Source: Clostridiales bacterium Firm_11
Lineage (GTDB): Bacteria > Bacillota > Clostridia > Christensenellales > Aristaeellaceae
DNA length: 64,000 nucleotides
Reading direction: 5' to 3'
Assembly: GCA_001604105.1 (NCBI GenBank)
Contig: LVAQ01000013.1
Location: forward strand, 186,001 to 250,000
Shown: one piece after another, positions 26,179 to 35,800 of the stretch
Layout: each line of letters opens with the position of its first letter
How positions within the stretch are numbered: the first letter of the stretch is position 1
Notes under the pieces: generated by a model
Seen by the model: the letters and a program-made list of their open reading frames with translations, nothing else
Told to the model about the DNA's origin: nothing
Database searches by the model: none
Translations under genes and position numbers: made by a program

Positions 26179-27111
26179 TTGAAAATAGCAACACGACTGA
26201 ATTCTTTCCTGGCGGGAAACGGGCATACCATAGCTGATGCCATGGATAAACTCAGCTCGATAGATGGACTTACCCATGTGGATATCAATTACCCCGAACA
26301 CTTGAATGCTTCCAGCGAACATGAAATCGCTGCCTTGTTGAAGCGGAATCATTTGCAACTTAATGGAATCGCGCTTCGTTTTCAGGATGTTTTTCAGAAT
26401 GGCGAGTTTACGAATCCAGACGCTTCATTGGCCGCAAAGGCGGAACAGGTTTGCATGGAGGCCGTTTCGCTCTGTCGCAGGCTTGGCGGAGAAGTCGTCA
26501 CGCTTTGGCAGGCTTTTGATGGTTTTGATTATCCTTTCCAAGTAGATTATGAGAATTCATGGAATTCCATGAAGAATGCAATCACCCGAATTGCAGACGC
26601 GGCAGCGCCCGATATCAAGGTGAGCATTGAGTATAAGCCCTTCCAACCGCGGTCGTTCAGCTTAATGCCCAACATGGCTACAACGCTCCTGTTGGTTGAG
26701 GAGATTGGTCGCAGCAACCTTGGCCTGACTTTAGATTTCTGTCATATGCTCATGGCCGGTGAAAACCCTGCGACGTCGCTTGCCATTACAGCCTCACACC
26801 ATCGTTTGCTTGGCGTACACCTCAACGATGGTTATCGACTCAATGATGATGGCCTGATGGTTGGCTCGGTGCATCTGATGCAAACGCTGGAATTCCTCTA
26901 TTATGCGAAGAAGTATCACTATGCGCAGGCAATCTACTTTGATACCTTCCCCATTCGCGAAAACGCGGCAATGGAATGTGCGCAAAACATACAAACGGTG
27001 CAAAAACTGTTGGGTTTTATCGATCGTCTTGGGATGGATCGAATCGAAACGATGATCCACGAGCAAAGCGGCTTTACCGCTTCGCTGCTCCTGGGCGAGC
27101 TTATGAAGTAA
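26179..27111 (+). CDS. Sugar isomerase/epimerase, xylose isomerase-like TIM barrel
   Basis: A 310-residue protein. The TTG start at 26179 is chosen because AGGGAGG lies 8 bases upstream; an earlier TTG is only 2 bases from it. Motifs fit the AP-endonuclease-2/xylose isomerase-like barrel: KVSIEYKPFQPRS (metal Glu), NLGLTLDFCHMLMAGENP (Asp/His), LLGVHLNDGY (His/Asp). Members include tagatose epimerases, rhamnose isomerase-like enzymes and hydroxypyruvate isomerase. It heads an operon with a ribose-type importer and a PfkB kinase, so it probably converts the imported sugar before phosphorylation. Substrate unknown. Confidence 0.87.
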   Translation: MKIATRLNSFLAGNGHTIADAMDKLSSIDGLTHVDINYPEHLNASSEHEIAALLKRNHLQLNGIALRFQDVFQNGEFTNPDASLAAKAEQVCMEAVSLCRRLGGEVVTLWQAFDGFDYPFQVDYENSWNSMKNAITRIADAAAPDIKVSIEYKPFQPRSFSLMPNMATTLLLVEEIGRSNLGLTLDFCHMLMAGENPATSLAITASHHRLLGVHLNDGYRLNDDGLMVGSVHLMQTLEFLYYAKKYHYAQAIYFDTFPIRENAAMECAQNIQTVQKLLGFIDRLGMDRIETMIHEQSGFTASLLLGELMK

Positions 27112-27186
27112 GGGCAGATAGGCTTATGCGCAGGAATCAATTGTAATCCACCGCGGATGCGGTATAATATGAAGGAGGGTAAAACT

Positions 27187-28245
27187 ATGATCCGGAAAAT
27201 GTTGTCTCTACTCGTCGCGCTGGCAATGGTGCTGGCCATCGGCGCTACGGCGTTGGCTGAGGATGAAGGCTTCAACCCTGACAACGAAGCGGGTATGAAC
27301 TTTCAAGACATGCGCGCCACCTTTGGCGCCATCCCGGCACTGGAAGGCGAAGTAAAACTGGGCGCTGTCGCAAAGGCTTTTGAGAATGAGTACTGGCGTA
27401 CGCTCAAGGAAGGCTATGAAGCGTTTGCCGCGAAAATGCAAGCCGTTGGCCAGAATGTGATCGTGGATGTTCGCTCCGCGCAGGGCGAAGGCGATGAGCA
27501 GGGTCAGCTCTCCATCGTCAAAGACATGGTCAACAAACAGTATACGGCACTTCTCCTTTCCCCCATTTCGGACAGTAACCTGACCCCCGGCGTGGAAGAC
27601 GCCATAAAGGCTGGCATCCCGGTTATCAACGTGAATGATGGCTTGATTGAAATTGCACCCAATTTCGTTGGTCCTCGCGCTGTGGAAAATGGCGAGCGCG
27701 CCGCGGCTTGGATCGCAGAGAAAATCAATTTCGAGGGCAAAGTTGCCGTTGTCATCGGCATGCCCAAAGCTTTTGCCGCCAGGCAGCGTACGCTCGGCTT
27801 TGTTAACTGGATGGCAGAGAATGCGCCCAATGTAGAGGTTGTGGAACAGCAGAACGCGGATTGGGATCGCTCCAAGGCGAAAGACCTTGCAACCACGTGG
27901 ATCAGAAAGCATCCGGATTTGAAGGCCATCTTCTGCAATAACGACACGATGGCGTTGGGCGTGGTGGAAGCTGTATCCGCCGCAAATGCGGATATTCTGG
28001 TGGTCGGCGTGGATGGCATCGGTGAAGCGTATGATTCCATTCGTGAAGGCGGCATGGATGCGACCGTTGATTCCTTCCCGTTCTACAAATCGCAGATCGC
28101 GGCCGAAGCAAGCCTGCGCCTTCTGGCAGGTCAGGAACTGCCCCGCGTAATCTGGACACCGCAGGCCCTGATCGACAGCACCAACGTGGATATGGCTGCC
28201 GCGGACATCATCGGTTGGACAGAAGCGGAGTTTTCCGCGCAATAA
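27187..28245 (+). CDS. Periplasmic-binding protein, ribose/galactose type
   Basis: A 352-residue secreted protein. The signal peptide covers about residues 1-24 (MIRKMLSLLVALAMVLAIGA then TALA). The mature part is a type 1 periplasmic-binding fold: LGAVAKAFENEYWRTLKEGY, QYTALLLSPISDSNL, GIPVINVNDG, KVAVVIGMPKAFAARQRTLG, AIFCNNDTMALGVVEAV, ILVVGVDGIGEA. The ATG at 27187 has GGAGG 7 bases upstream. It delivers a monosaccharide to the permease and ATPase that follow. Confidence 0.93.
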   Translation: MIRKMLSLLVALAMVLAIGATALAEDEGFNPDNEAGMNFQDMRATFGAIPALEGEVKLGAVAKAFENEYWRTLKEGYEAFAAKMQAVGQNVIVDVRSAQGEGDEQGQLSIVKDMVNKQYTALLLSPISDSNLTPGVEDAIKAGIPVINVNDGLIEIAPNFVGPRAVENGERAAAWIAEKINFEGKVAVVIGMPKAFAARQRTLGFVNWMAENAPNVEVVEQQNADWDRSKAKDLATTWIRKHPDLKAIFCNNDTMALGVVEAVSAANADILVVGVDGIGEAYDSIREGGMDATVDSFPFYKSQIAAEASLRLLAGQELPRVIWTPQALIDSTNVDMAAADIIGWTEAEFSAQ

Positions 28246-28277
28246 AGCAGCCGCCTTTCCAACCCAGTCATTCCCCT

Positions 28278-28330
28278 CGGCGCTTGGCATCGTTGCTTGT
28301 GAACAACCAAGCGGTGCCAGGCGCCGTTTT
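28278..28330 (+). terminator. Stem-loop after binding-protein gene (attenuating terminator)
   Basis: CGGCGCTTGGCA (28278-28289) pairs with TGCCAGGCGCCG (28315-28326) with one G-T pair, the stem extending inward, then TTTT. It lies between binding-protein and ATPase genes and would reduce downstream expression. Confidence 0.75.
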
Positions 28331-28386
28331 CCTAAATTTGGGAAGTTGCACCACCAGTTGACGTAACTTCTATGGGAGGAATAACC

Positions 28387-29874
28387 GTGGCTTCTCCTGC
28401 CATCTCATTTCAAAACGTCTCCAAGGTATTCCCTGGTGTTCGCGCGCTGGATGATGTATCCTTCACCATCGAGCATGGTGAAGTGCATGCGCTCCTTGGC
28501 GAGAACGGCGCTGGAAAGTCCACGCTCCTGAACATCCTGCATGGCGTGTATGCACAGTATGAAGGTTCTGTGCTTATTGAGGATATCCGCGTATCGTTCG
28601 CCTCGCCCAGCCAGGCAATCCAAGCCGGCGTTGCGAAAGTGCATCAGGAAATCAATCTGGTTCCCGAGCTTACCGTAGCGCAGAACATTGCCATGGGTCA
28701 TGAGCCAAGGAAACACGGCTTGATCGACTACCCCAAGATGCATCAGGATACCGGCGCGATTCTAACCAAGATGGGCTGCCACTTTTCGCCGAGCGCGCAA
28801 GTGAAAACGCTGAGCACTGGCGAGATGCAAATGATTGGTATCGCCAAAGCACTATACCATAACGCGTCCATCATTTCGTTTGATGAGCCAACCACGGCGC
28901 TGACCAACAAGGAAACCGAGCATCTGTTTCAAATCATTCGCGAACTCAAACAAAAGGGAATTACCATCATTTATGTAAGCCATAAGCTGGATGAAATTTT
29001 CCTGATTGCAGATCGAGCGACCATCCTGCGAGACGGCCGTTTGATCGGCACATACCGAATTGCGGATATCAATAAAGAGCAGCTCATTCGCTCCATGGTC
29101 GGGCGTGATGTCAGCAGTTATGCAGTGCGCCTTGCGCCTGCCTGTGTCCAGGAAGAAGAACTGCTTCGGGTCGAGAACCTTCGCGCATCAGTATTTGATG
29201 ATATCAGCTTTTCCTTGCACAAGGGTGAAATCCTGGGTTTTGCGGGTTTGGTTGGCTCCGGCCGTACCGATATTATGCGCGCGATTTTTGGCGCGGATCC
29301 TATCCATTCCGGCAAACTCTATCTGCATGGCAAAATAGCGCATATCCGTCGTCCTGAACAGGCGCTTGCGCACGGCATCGGGCTTCTGCCGGAGAACCGT
29401 AAGTCGCAGGGCTTTGTACGGTTGATGAATAACGCTGATAATATGGGATTGGCCAGCCTGAAGCGGTTTACAAAATGGCTGCTTATAAACCATCGCAAGA
29501 AACGCGAAAATTGCTTGCATTATATGGATGAGATGGGCTTAACACCAAGAAACCCGGATTACCTCGTCAGCGATTTATCCGGCGGGAACCAGCAAAAGGT
29601 CGTATTGGCCAAATGGCTTTCCACGGGCGCAGACATCCTGATTTTTGATGAACCCACTAAGGGGATTGATGTTGGTGCCAAGGCGGAAATCTATCGGCTG
29701 ATGGAATCCCTCGTGGCGCAAGGAAAAGGCATCATCATGGTCTCCTCTGAATTGCCCGAAATCATCGGCATGAGTGACCGTGTCATCGTAATGCACGAGG
29801 GTCGCATCGCGGCGGTGCTGCCAAGAGCCGAACTGAACGAAGAGATCATTTTGAAATACGCGATGGGAGAATGA
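28387..29874 (+). CDS. Sugar ABC transporter ATPase, RbsA/MglA type (two nucleotide domains)
   Basis: A 495-residue tandem ATPase. Domain 1: Walker A GENGAGKSTLLN, signature LSTGEMQMIGIAKAL, Walker B IISFDEPTTALT. Domain 2: degenerate Walker A GLVGSGRTDIMRAIF, as usual in RbsA, signature LSGGNQQKVVLAKWL, Walker B ILIFDEPTKGIDVG. The GTG start at 28387 has GGAGGA 6 bases upstream. It powers the CUT2 importer with the permease, whose gene overlaps by 4 bases. Confidence 0.95.
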   Translation: MASPAISFQNVSKVFPGVRALDDVSFTIEHGEVHALLGENGAGKSTLLNILHGVYAQYEGSVLIEDIRVSFASPSQAIQAGVAKVHQEINLVPELTVAQNIAMGHEPRKHGLIDYPKMHQDTGAILTKMGCHFSPSAQVKTLSTGEMQMIGIAKALYHNASIISFDEPTTALTNKETEHLFQIIRELKQKGITIIYVSHKLDEIFLIADRATILRDGRLIGTYRIADINKEQLIRSMVGRDVSSYAVRLAPACVQEEELLRVENLRASVFDDISFSLHKGEILGFAGLVGSGRTDIMRAIFGADPIHSGKLYLHGKIAHIRRPEQALAHGIGLLPENRKSQGFVRLMNNADNMGLASLKRFTKWLLINHRKKRENCLHYMDEMGLTPRNPDYLVSDLSGGNQQKVVLAKWLSTGADILIFDEPTKGIDVGAKAEIYRLMESLVAQGKGIIMVSSELPEIIGMSDRVIVMHEGRIAAVLPRAELNEEIILKYAMGE

Positions 29875-30854
29875 ACATGAAAAGCATTCATGTGGGCAGA
29901 ATCTTCAAAAACCGCTCCTCAAGCCTTGTTGTTGTACTGTTACTCTTGGTGGTGGTGTTCTCCGTTATCAATCCGATTTACCTGAGCGTGTACAATCTGG
30001 TGGATATCATTGAGCAGGCCACGATCAATGGCCTGCTGGCAATCGGCATTACTTTTGCCATCATTACAGGCGGCATTGATCTTTCCATAGGTTCTACCAT
30101 GGCGGTGGTCATTGTTACCACTGGGTTAATGCTCGTTAATGGGATTGATATTTGGGTTTGCATTCTGGCTGGCGTTGCACTGGGGTTTGCCATGGGCGCG
30201 ATCAACGGGTTCATGGTTACCAAGATGATGTTGCAGCCATTTATCGCAACCCTTGGCTCCATGAGTATTTTCCGGGGTATCGCCTACATTTTAACTGGCG
30301 GCTGGCCTGTGCTCAGAATCCCGAAAACCTTCCGTACCCTGGTAGACGGCGATATTATTGCCAGCATTCCTTCGTCAATCTTCCTGCTATTTGCTTTTGC
30401 GCTGATCTGCCATATCATCCTGCGTCATACCAGACAGGGCACCTATTTTCTTGCGGCAGGCGGCAATGAAGAAGCAACACGGCTTTCCGGTGTCAATACG
30501 GATCGCAGCCGCCTTTACGCCTACGGCCTTTGCGGGGTGGGCGCGGCGCTTGCGGGGCTTGTGATGCTGGCCCGCCTTGGCACCGGAGAGCCTACGGCAG
30601 GGCTTGGCTATGAAACCAATGCGATTGCCGCCGCCGCCATTGGCGGCACCAGCATGGCCGGTGGTCGAGGCAGCATGGTAGGCACCGTGTTGGGTGCGCT
30701 GACACTATCCGCGCTCAAAGTCGGCCTTGTGGTGCTCGGCGTGGATGCCTTCTGGCAATACATCGCCATGGGTTCCATCATTGTGGTTGCCGCTTATTTT
30801 GAAGTAATTCAAAGCAAGCTGGAAAAACGCATGAGTCGCTTACGCAAAGCATGA
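29871..30854 (+). CDS. Sugar ABC transporter permease, RbsC type
   Basis: A 327-residue permease with about eight to ten membrane helices. RbsC-family marks are GITFAIITGGIDLSIGSTMA, MLQPFIATLGSMSIFRGIAY and GTSMAGGRGSMVGTVLGAL. It overlaps the ATPase and kinase genes by 4 bases each. An internal ATG at 29877 is an equally possible start. Confidence 0.94.
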   Translation: MNMKSIHVGRIFKNRSSSLVVVLLLLVVVFSVINPIYLSVYNLVDIIEQATINGLLAIGITFAIITGGIDLSIGSTMAVVIVTTGLMLVNGIDIWVCILAGVALGFAMGAINGFMVTKMMLQPFIATLGSMSIFRGIAYILTGGWPVLRIPKTFRTLVDGDIIASIPSSIFLLFAFALICHIILRHTRQGTYFLAAGGNEEATRLSGVNTDRSRLYAYGLCGVGAALAGLVMLARLGTGEPTAGLGYETNAIAAAAIGGTSMAGGRGSMVGTVLGALTLSALKVGLVVLGVDAFWQYIAMGSIIVVAAYFEVIQSKLEKRMSRLRKA

Positions 30855-31801
30855 AACCGCAGCAAGGAACGGAGGTGGCATCCGCATTGGAAAAGGAACA
30901 CATCCTTGTCATTGGCAGTATGAATCACGATAGTTTCTATGCGTTGCCCCATCCGATGCGGCTTGGGGAGAACCTCCACGCCACCGCTTATCACACCGCA
31001 TGCGGCGGCAAAGGCGCCAATCAAGCGGTGCAGTGCGCGAAACTCGGGCTACAGACTCGTATGCTGGGTTGCCTGGGCAAGGATGATTATGGCACGCTGA
31101 TTGACACACAAATGCGCGCCTATGGCGTGGATATGTCGCAAGTTCAGCGCATAGACACGCCTACCGGCAACGCGTCCGTATGGGTGTATCCTTCGGGAGA
31201 GGTGCAGGCAGCCATCTTCGGCGGCGCCAACATGCACGTAACCAAGGAGGATATCGACCGCGCGATGCCGCTGTTTGCCGAATCCGCCATGGTGATTTTG
31301 CAAAACGAAATCCCGATGGAAACAGTCAACCATGCGATACTCGCCGCGAAGGCCGCGGGTTGCAGCGTGCTGTACAACGCAGCGCCTGCGCTTGCGCTCC
31401 CCCATGAAACGCTTGCCAATGTGGATTACCTCATCGTCAATGAGGCGGAAGCAACCTTTTACAGCGGCATCCACGTACAGGATGAAGCGACCGCAAGGCA
31501 AGCCGCGCAAGCAATAGCGTTGGGCGCCCATGCCAGCCTGATCATCACGCTGGGCGCAAACGGCAGCCTGATCGCACAAAACGGGCGTATCACGATGATT
31601 CCAGCGCGAAAAGTCAACGCCGTTGAGACAACCGGCGCGGGAGATTCGTATGTGGGCGCGTTAGCCTATGGCTTATTGCACGGCGATGCTTTGGTTCACG
31701 CGGCGGAGTTTGCTACCAGAGCCGCCGCGATAACCGTATCCGCCATCGGCGCGCAGCCTTCCATGCCGACGCTGCAAATGCTTGATGCGCAGGATGTTTA
31801 G
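30851..31801 (+). CDS. PfkB-family carbohydrate kinase (ribokinase-like)
   Basis: A 316-residue kinase. N-terminal ribokinase pattern: ILVIGSMNHDSFYALPHPM, then ACGGKGANQAVQCAKLG. The C-terminal ATP/anion-hole motif is VETTGAGDSYVGALAYGLL, with catalytic Asp in GAGDS. It would phosphorylate the imported sugar. The start may be the ATG overlapping the permease stop (30851) or a TTG at 30887 that follows GGAGG; residues before HILVIGS are not conserved. It ends the importer operon, with a separate promoter for the DeoR regulator downstream. Confidence 0.9.
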   Translation: MKPQQGTEVASALEKEHILVIGSMNHDSFYALPHPMRLGENLHATAYHTACGGKGANQAVQCAKLGLQTRMLGCLGKDDYGTLIDTQMRAYGVDMSQVQRIDTPTGNASVWVYPSGEVQAAIFGGANMHVTKEDIDRAMPLFAESAMVILQNEIPMETVNHAILAAKAAGCSVLYNAAPALALPHETLANVDYLIVNEAEATFYSGIHVQDEATARQAAQAIALGAHASLIITLGANGSLIAQNGRITMIPARKVNAVETTGAGDSYVGALAYGLLHGDALVHAAEFATRAAAITVSAIGAQPSMPTLQMLDAQDV

Positions 31802-31810
31802 CCAGAACGC

Positions 31811-31839
31811 TTGCACTGTTTGCCAAGCCTTGCTATAAT
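31811..31839 (+). promoter_or_regulatory. Promoter of the DeoR-family gene
   Basis: -35 TTGCAC (31811-31816), 17-base spacer, -10 TATAAT (31834-31839), about 65 bases before the GTG start. Confidence 0.78.
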
Positions 31840-31904
31840 AAGGTAATCAGGTTGATTGGGGTGGAAATCAAAGCCGTCTGCGGCGCAGCATTGGAGGAAA
31901 CACC

Positions 31905-32666
31905 GTGCCAGTATCACAGGGAACCATGATTCCTTATCTACGCCGGAAGCGGATCCTTGAACTCCTTTGCGAAAATGAAATCATGTCCCTTGAGGCGCTG
32001 CAAAAACAGCTTGCGCCTTCTTCGTTGAGTACATTGCGCAGGGATATCCTATCCATGCAGCAAAGCAAGCAGGTGCAGATGCTTCGCGGCGGCTCCGTAA
32101 AGCTGGCAACGGCGGAAGATGTGGAGTTGCCCGTGGCGGAGAAAGCCCATATGAACATCGATAGCAAGGAGCGCATCGCACGCAGCGCGGCATCGTTCGT
32201 TCGCAATGGTGAAACCATCTACATCGACAGCGGCACCACCACCGCCCGCATGACGCATTACCTGAAGGATAAAGACGTCACCATCGTCACCAGCAACACC
32301 TACATCCTCAACGATGCCAACAAACTGCAAGGGTCGCTGATACTGCTGGGCGGCGAACTCAACAAAGCGATTGCTTCCATCAATGGCCCAACAACCGACA
32401 TGCAACTGAGCGAAATGCTCTTTGACCGTGCCTTCATCGGCGCCAGCGGGTTCTCCCTCCATGGCGGCGTAAGCACGTTTGATATGCGGGAAGCCAGCAA
32501 AAAGCGCATCGTGAAGGCAAACGCCCAAATCACCTATGTACTTGCGGATTCCAGCAAAGCGGGTCGCAATACCCTTTGCAAAGCGTTCCCGCTTGCCGAT
32601 TGTGTTTTAATTACCGATCAGGAAAATGAGCTGACCGCGCAAATCAGTGCGGTAATCGCCCCCTGA
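31905..32666 (+). CDS. DeoR/GlpR-family transcriptional regulator
   Basis: A 253-residue regulator of normal length. The HTH lies at residues 10-55 (RRKRILELLCENEIMSLEAL, then LSTLRRDI), followed by the DeoR sugar-phosphate sensor domain (ETIYIDSGTTTARMTHYL, VTIVTSNTYI, DRAFIGASGFSLHGGVSTFD, YVLADSSKAGRNTL). GTG start with GGAGGA 7 bases upstream. It probably represses the importer operon until a sugar phosphate made by the adjacent kinase binds (inference from position and family). Confidence 0.92.
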   Translation: MPVSQGTMIPYLRRKRILELLCENEIMSLEALQKQLAPSSLSTLRRDILSMQQSKQVQMLRGGSVKLATAEDVELPVAEKAHMNIDSKERIARSAASFVRNGETIYIDSGTTTARMTHYLKDKDVTIVTSNTYILNDANKLQGSLILLGGELNKAIASINGPTTDMQLSEMLFDRAFIGASGFSLHGGVSTFDMREASKKRIVKANAQITYVLADSSKAGRNTLCKAFPLADCVLITDQENELTAQISAVIAP

Positions 32667-32744
32667 TGCAGCGCAACCGATACGCAAATTATGCCATAAC
32701 CCATCCACCCATTGGGTTTTAAGGCAACAGGTATTTCCCATACC

Positions 32745-32790
32745 ATAAAGAACACCCGTGTTTCGAATCGGAAACACGGGTGTTCTTTAT
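32745..32790. terminator. Long bidirectional terminator
   Basis: ATAAAGAACACCCGTGTTTC (32745-32764) and its exact complement (32771-32790) form a perfect 20-bp stem with a 6-base loop. It lies between the convergent DeoR gene and the fibronectin-III gene. A second stem (32796-32805 with 32818-32827) follows. Confidence 0.9.
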
Positions 32791-32896
32791 GCTTTGCGAG
32801 GCGCGCACCTTACGGTACGCGCCTCGCTGTTGTGCCGCATGCCAAACCCAATCCCTGCTGCAGGCTAGGTATTTGATTTGATTGCGCGCAGGTTGC

Positions 32897-35800
32897 TTAG
32901 TCTGAAAGCGTAATGAGCGGTGTGATGTTGGTAATGGCAAAGCCCCAATGTCTATTACCAATGGAACCACTTGTGAATACAATCGTTGCTGTCTGCCCTG
33001 TCACAGTGATCGTCTGGCTTTGCAACTGATTGCCGGAGTAGGATCCTACCAGTGTTCCTGCAGCGTTATAGACATTGATAAAATCAGTAGCACGCTCTGT
33101 AGCAGTTTGAGCATCGAATGTCAAGCGCAGGTAATTCGCACCAGTAATGGTATAGGTATAGGTTGTGTTCAGGTTCGCGCCGTATGGATGACTCGTTTGC
33201 AATGTATCGAGCGAGGGCCATGCCGTTGTGGTTACGCCCTTAACCGCGGAATCTTTGCCAAACATCATGCCGCCGTTGACAATCTGGTACGGACGCACAA
33301 TGTAGTAGTATGACGCGCCAGGTGTAAGGGGTGATGTTCCTCCGTCCTTACCATCTTCAAAGCGTGTACCTGTCGTTTCCGCGACTTTTGTATAGGTACC
33401 ATCGGATGCTCCGCTTCGGAAGAGCCAGTATCCGGTTGCGCCGGTTACCGCGTTCCAAGCGAGTACTGCACTGGTGCGATCCACTGAGCCGTAGCCGCCC
33501 AGTACAGTTGGCTGCGCCAGCACACGCGCGCCCTTCTCCGTTGAGTAAGCGCTGTAATAGCGGATGCCGTTAATCATGCGATAGGCGCGGATGCGGTAGT
33601 AGTAGAAACCGGCGTTCAGGTTATCATCCCTGTAGGACAAGCCGTTTTCAACATCGGTCACATAGGAATACCCATAGGAGGCGTAATTGGAACGGTAGAT
33701 GGCGTATCCATACGTATTGGAGGCTGCGCCTGCGCTCCAGGTCATATCAATACCCGTCGTAAGGTAAGGCACCACATCATTGAGCGTTGGTGCTTCAATC
33801 ATCAAGCCATTGACTTCAGAACTCATCATGCCGATGGTCACATCAAAGGACGGGTTATAACCGCCGCGATCAACCATGGCACGCACGGCAAAGTAGTATA
33901 CCTGCCCGGGCGTCAATCCGGTTACCGTATAAGTAGTGCCGTTTTCACGTACAGGGGTGCCATAGCTGCCCGGGGTTGTGCCATAGTAAACGCGGTAATA
34001 CTCCGCGCCGGGTATCGCGTTCCAGGAAAGCGTAACCTGTGTGGTGGTTGTGGGAGAAACGATGCTTACCACCGGCGCGGCCAGGTATACGAAGGGGCGC
34101 TCCGCCGAGAGCGGGCCCAGGTACGTCGTGCCGTTGATGTAGCCCCGCGGGCGCACACGGTAGTAGTAGGTTCTTCCGTTGATCAATCCCGAATCCGTAT
34201 AGGTGTTGGATTCGGTATAACCAATGTAGACATAGCTTCCGCTGGCTTCCCCGCGGTACACATAGTAGCCGCTGGCACCATACACGGACGGCCAATATAC
34301 CGTGGCACCATTGGTGCCGCTGGCGCGGATCTTGTCTGGTGTGGTTTGACTCAGGGAGATGAACGTTGCTACCGCAGAATGACCGCTCACCCTCGTAGTA
34401 GCGCCTCTGCGCACGGTCTGCACCCGGTAATAATACCCCTGACCAGCTTGGGAGGTCGTATCCGTATAAGAATAGGTGCTGCCGCTTTTGGTAGCCGGCC
34501 CGTCATAAATGGTAGCATAGCCATGCGCGGGGAAGTTGGAACGCTGTACAATGAAATCCGTCTCGCTGCCCGCGCCGTTGGGCATTGTCCATGAAATCAC
34601 CGCGTTGGTCGATCCGGCGGCGGTATCCGTACTCAGCGAGGTGGGTGTATACAGGTACGTCGGCATGGTGACAAAGGGGCCTTCAAACGTAGTCTCCACG
34701 CCGCCGCTGACCGATACCTTGATAGCGCACACGTAATAGGTGGCTACCTCATGCGCGGTCAAGCCCGTATCATGGTAACTGGTGGCGACCAGCTCGGCAA
34801 TCTTGTGCGCGGGCGTGGTGCCGTTCTTGTAGATGTGGTAGCCTGCCGCGCCCGAAACGGATGTCCATTGCAGGTACGCGCTCGTTGAACTAAGGTAATA
34901 GGCCTGCACCAGCGTTGGGCGATCCAACGCCACATAATGTGTTGTGATTCGGTTGGAGAGTGCAGACGAGTAGTAATTGTTAAACGCCTTGAGCACGTAG
35001 GTATTATCACTGTTACGTACTGGCGATGAATCCACAAAAGAGTAGGTGTTGGTTGCGCTGACTGTAGGCTTAAAGGTGGCGATGTACTGCGCGGCACCTG
35101 TGGTGGCGCGGTACACATAGTATCCGTCCGCATTGGGTGTTCCGGTGAAGTTGACCTGCATACCGCTGGCGCCCAGTGATGTGACGGATGTCATCACCGG
35201 TGCCGCGCCAATCTCTAGCCGGAAGCCGTAAGCGCTGTCAGAAAGCGAGCCGTAATATGTGGCAGACGAGGTATGCTGCCGCACCGCCAGCACCTTATAA
35301 TACTGCAAACGGCCTGTGGTTGTTCCGCTGATGGTCGTGCTGGTAGCCGTAGTGGTGAGGTTCGCAATGAGGGTGTACCCGCTGCTGGCGCTGTTGCTGC
35401 GGTATACGCGGTAGCCGTTAGCATTGGCCACCGCGCCCCAGGATACAGTCACGCGGCCATTGCCGCTGGCGGCCACAACATTGCTCACCACAGGCTTGGC
35501 AAGCCCGTATGCCGTACGGTAGCCGGATATGTCACCATCCACGGCACTGCTGGTGCTTCCCCGTTTGGCCTGCATTTTGAAGTAGCAAACCTGCCCATTG
35601 AGCGCCGCATTCGTGTACACAAATGAAAGTGCGGTGGTATTGCCTACCACGCTGTATCCGTCATGGGGATTTACAGACATCAGGATGTCATATGAGCCTG
35701 CGTATTGCACGCTGCTCCAGGTAAGCTTTACGGTAAAGGCGCTGAGAATGGCAACCGAAAAGGAGGGCGTGCCCAGTTTATAGGCCTTTGCATCCTTGGC

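Noticed and set aside
27163..27168. TATAAT with TTGTAA 16 bases upstream, just before the ribose-type binding-protein gene
   Set aside because: A transcript from it would start at or inside the GGAGG, leaving no ribosome site. The operon is better served by the promoter at 26124-26152.
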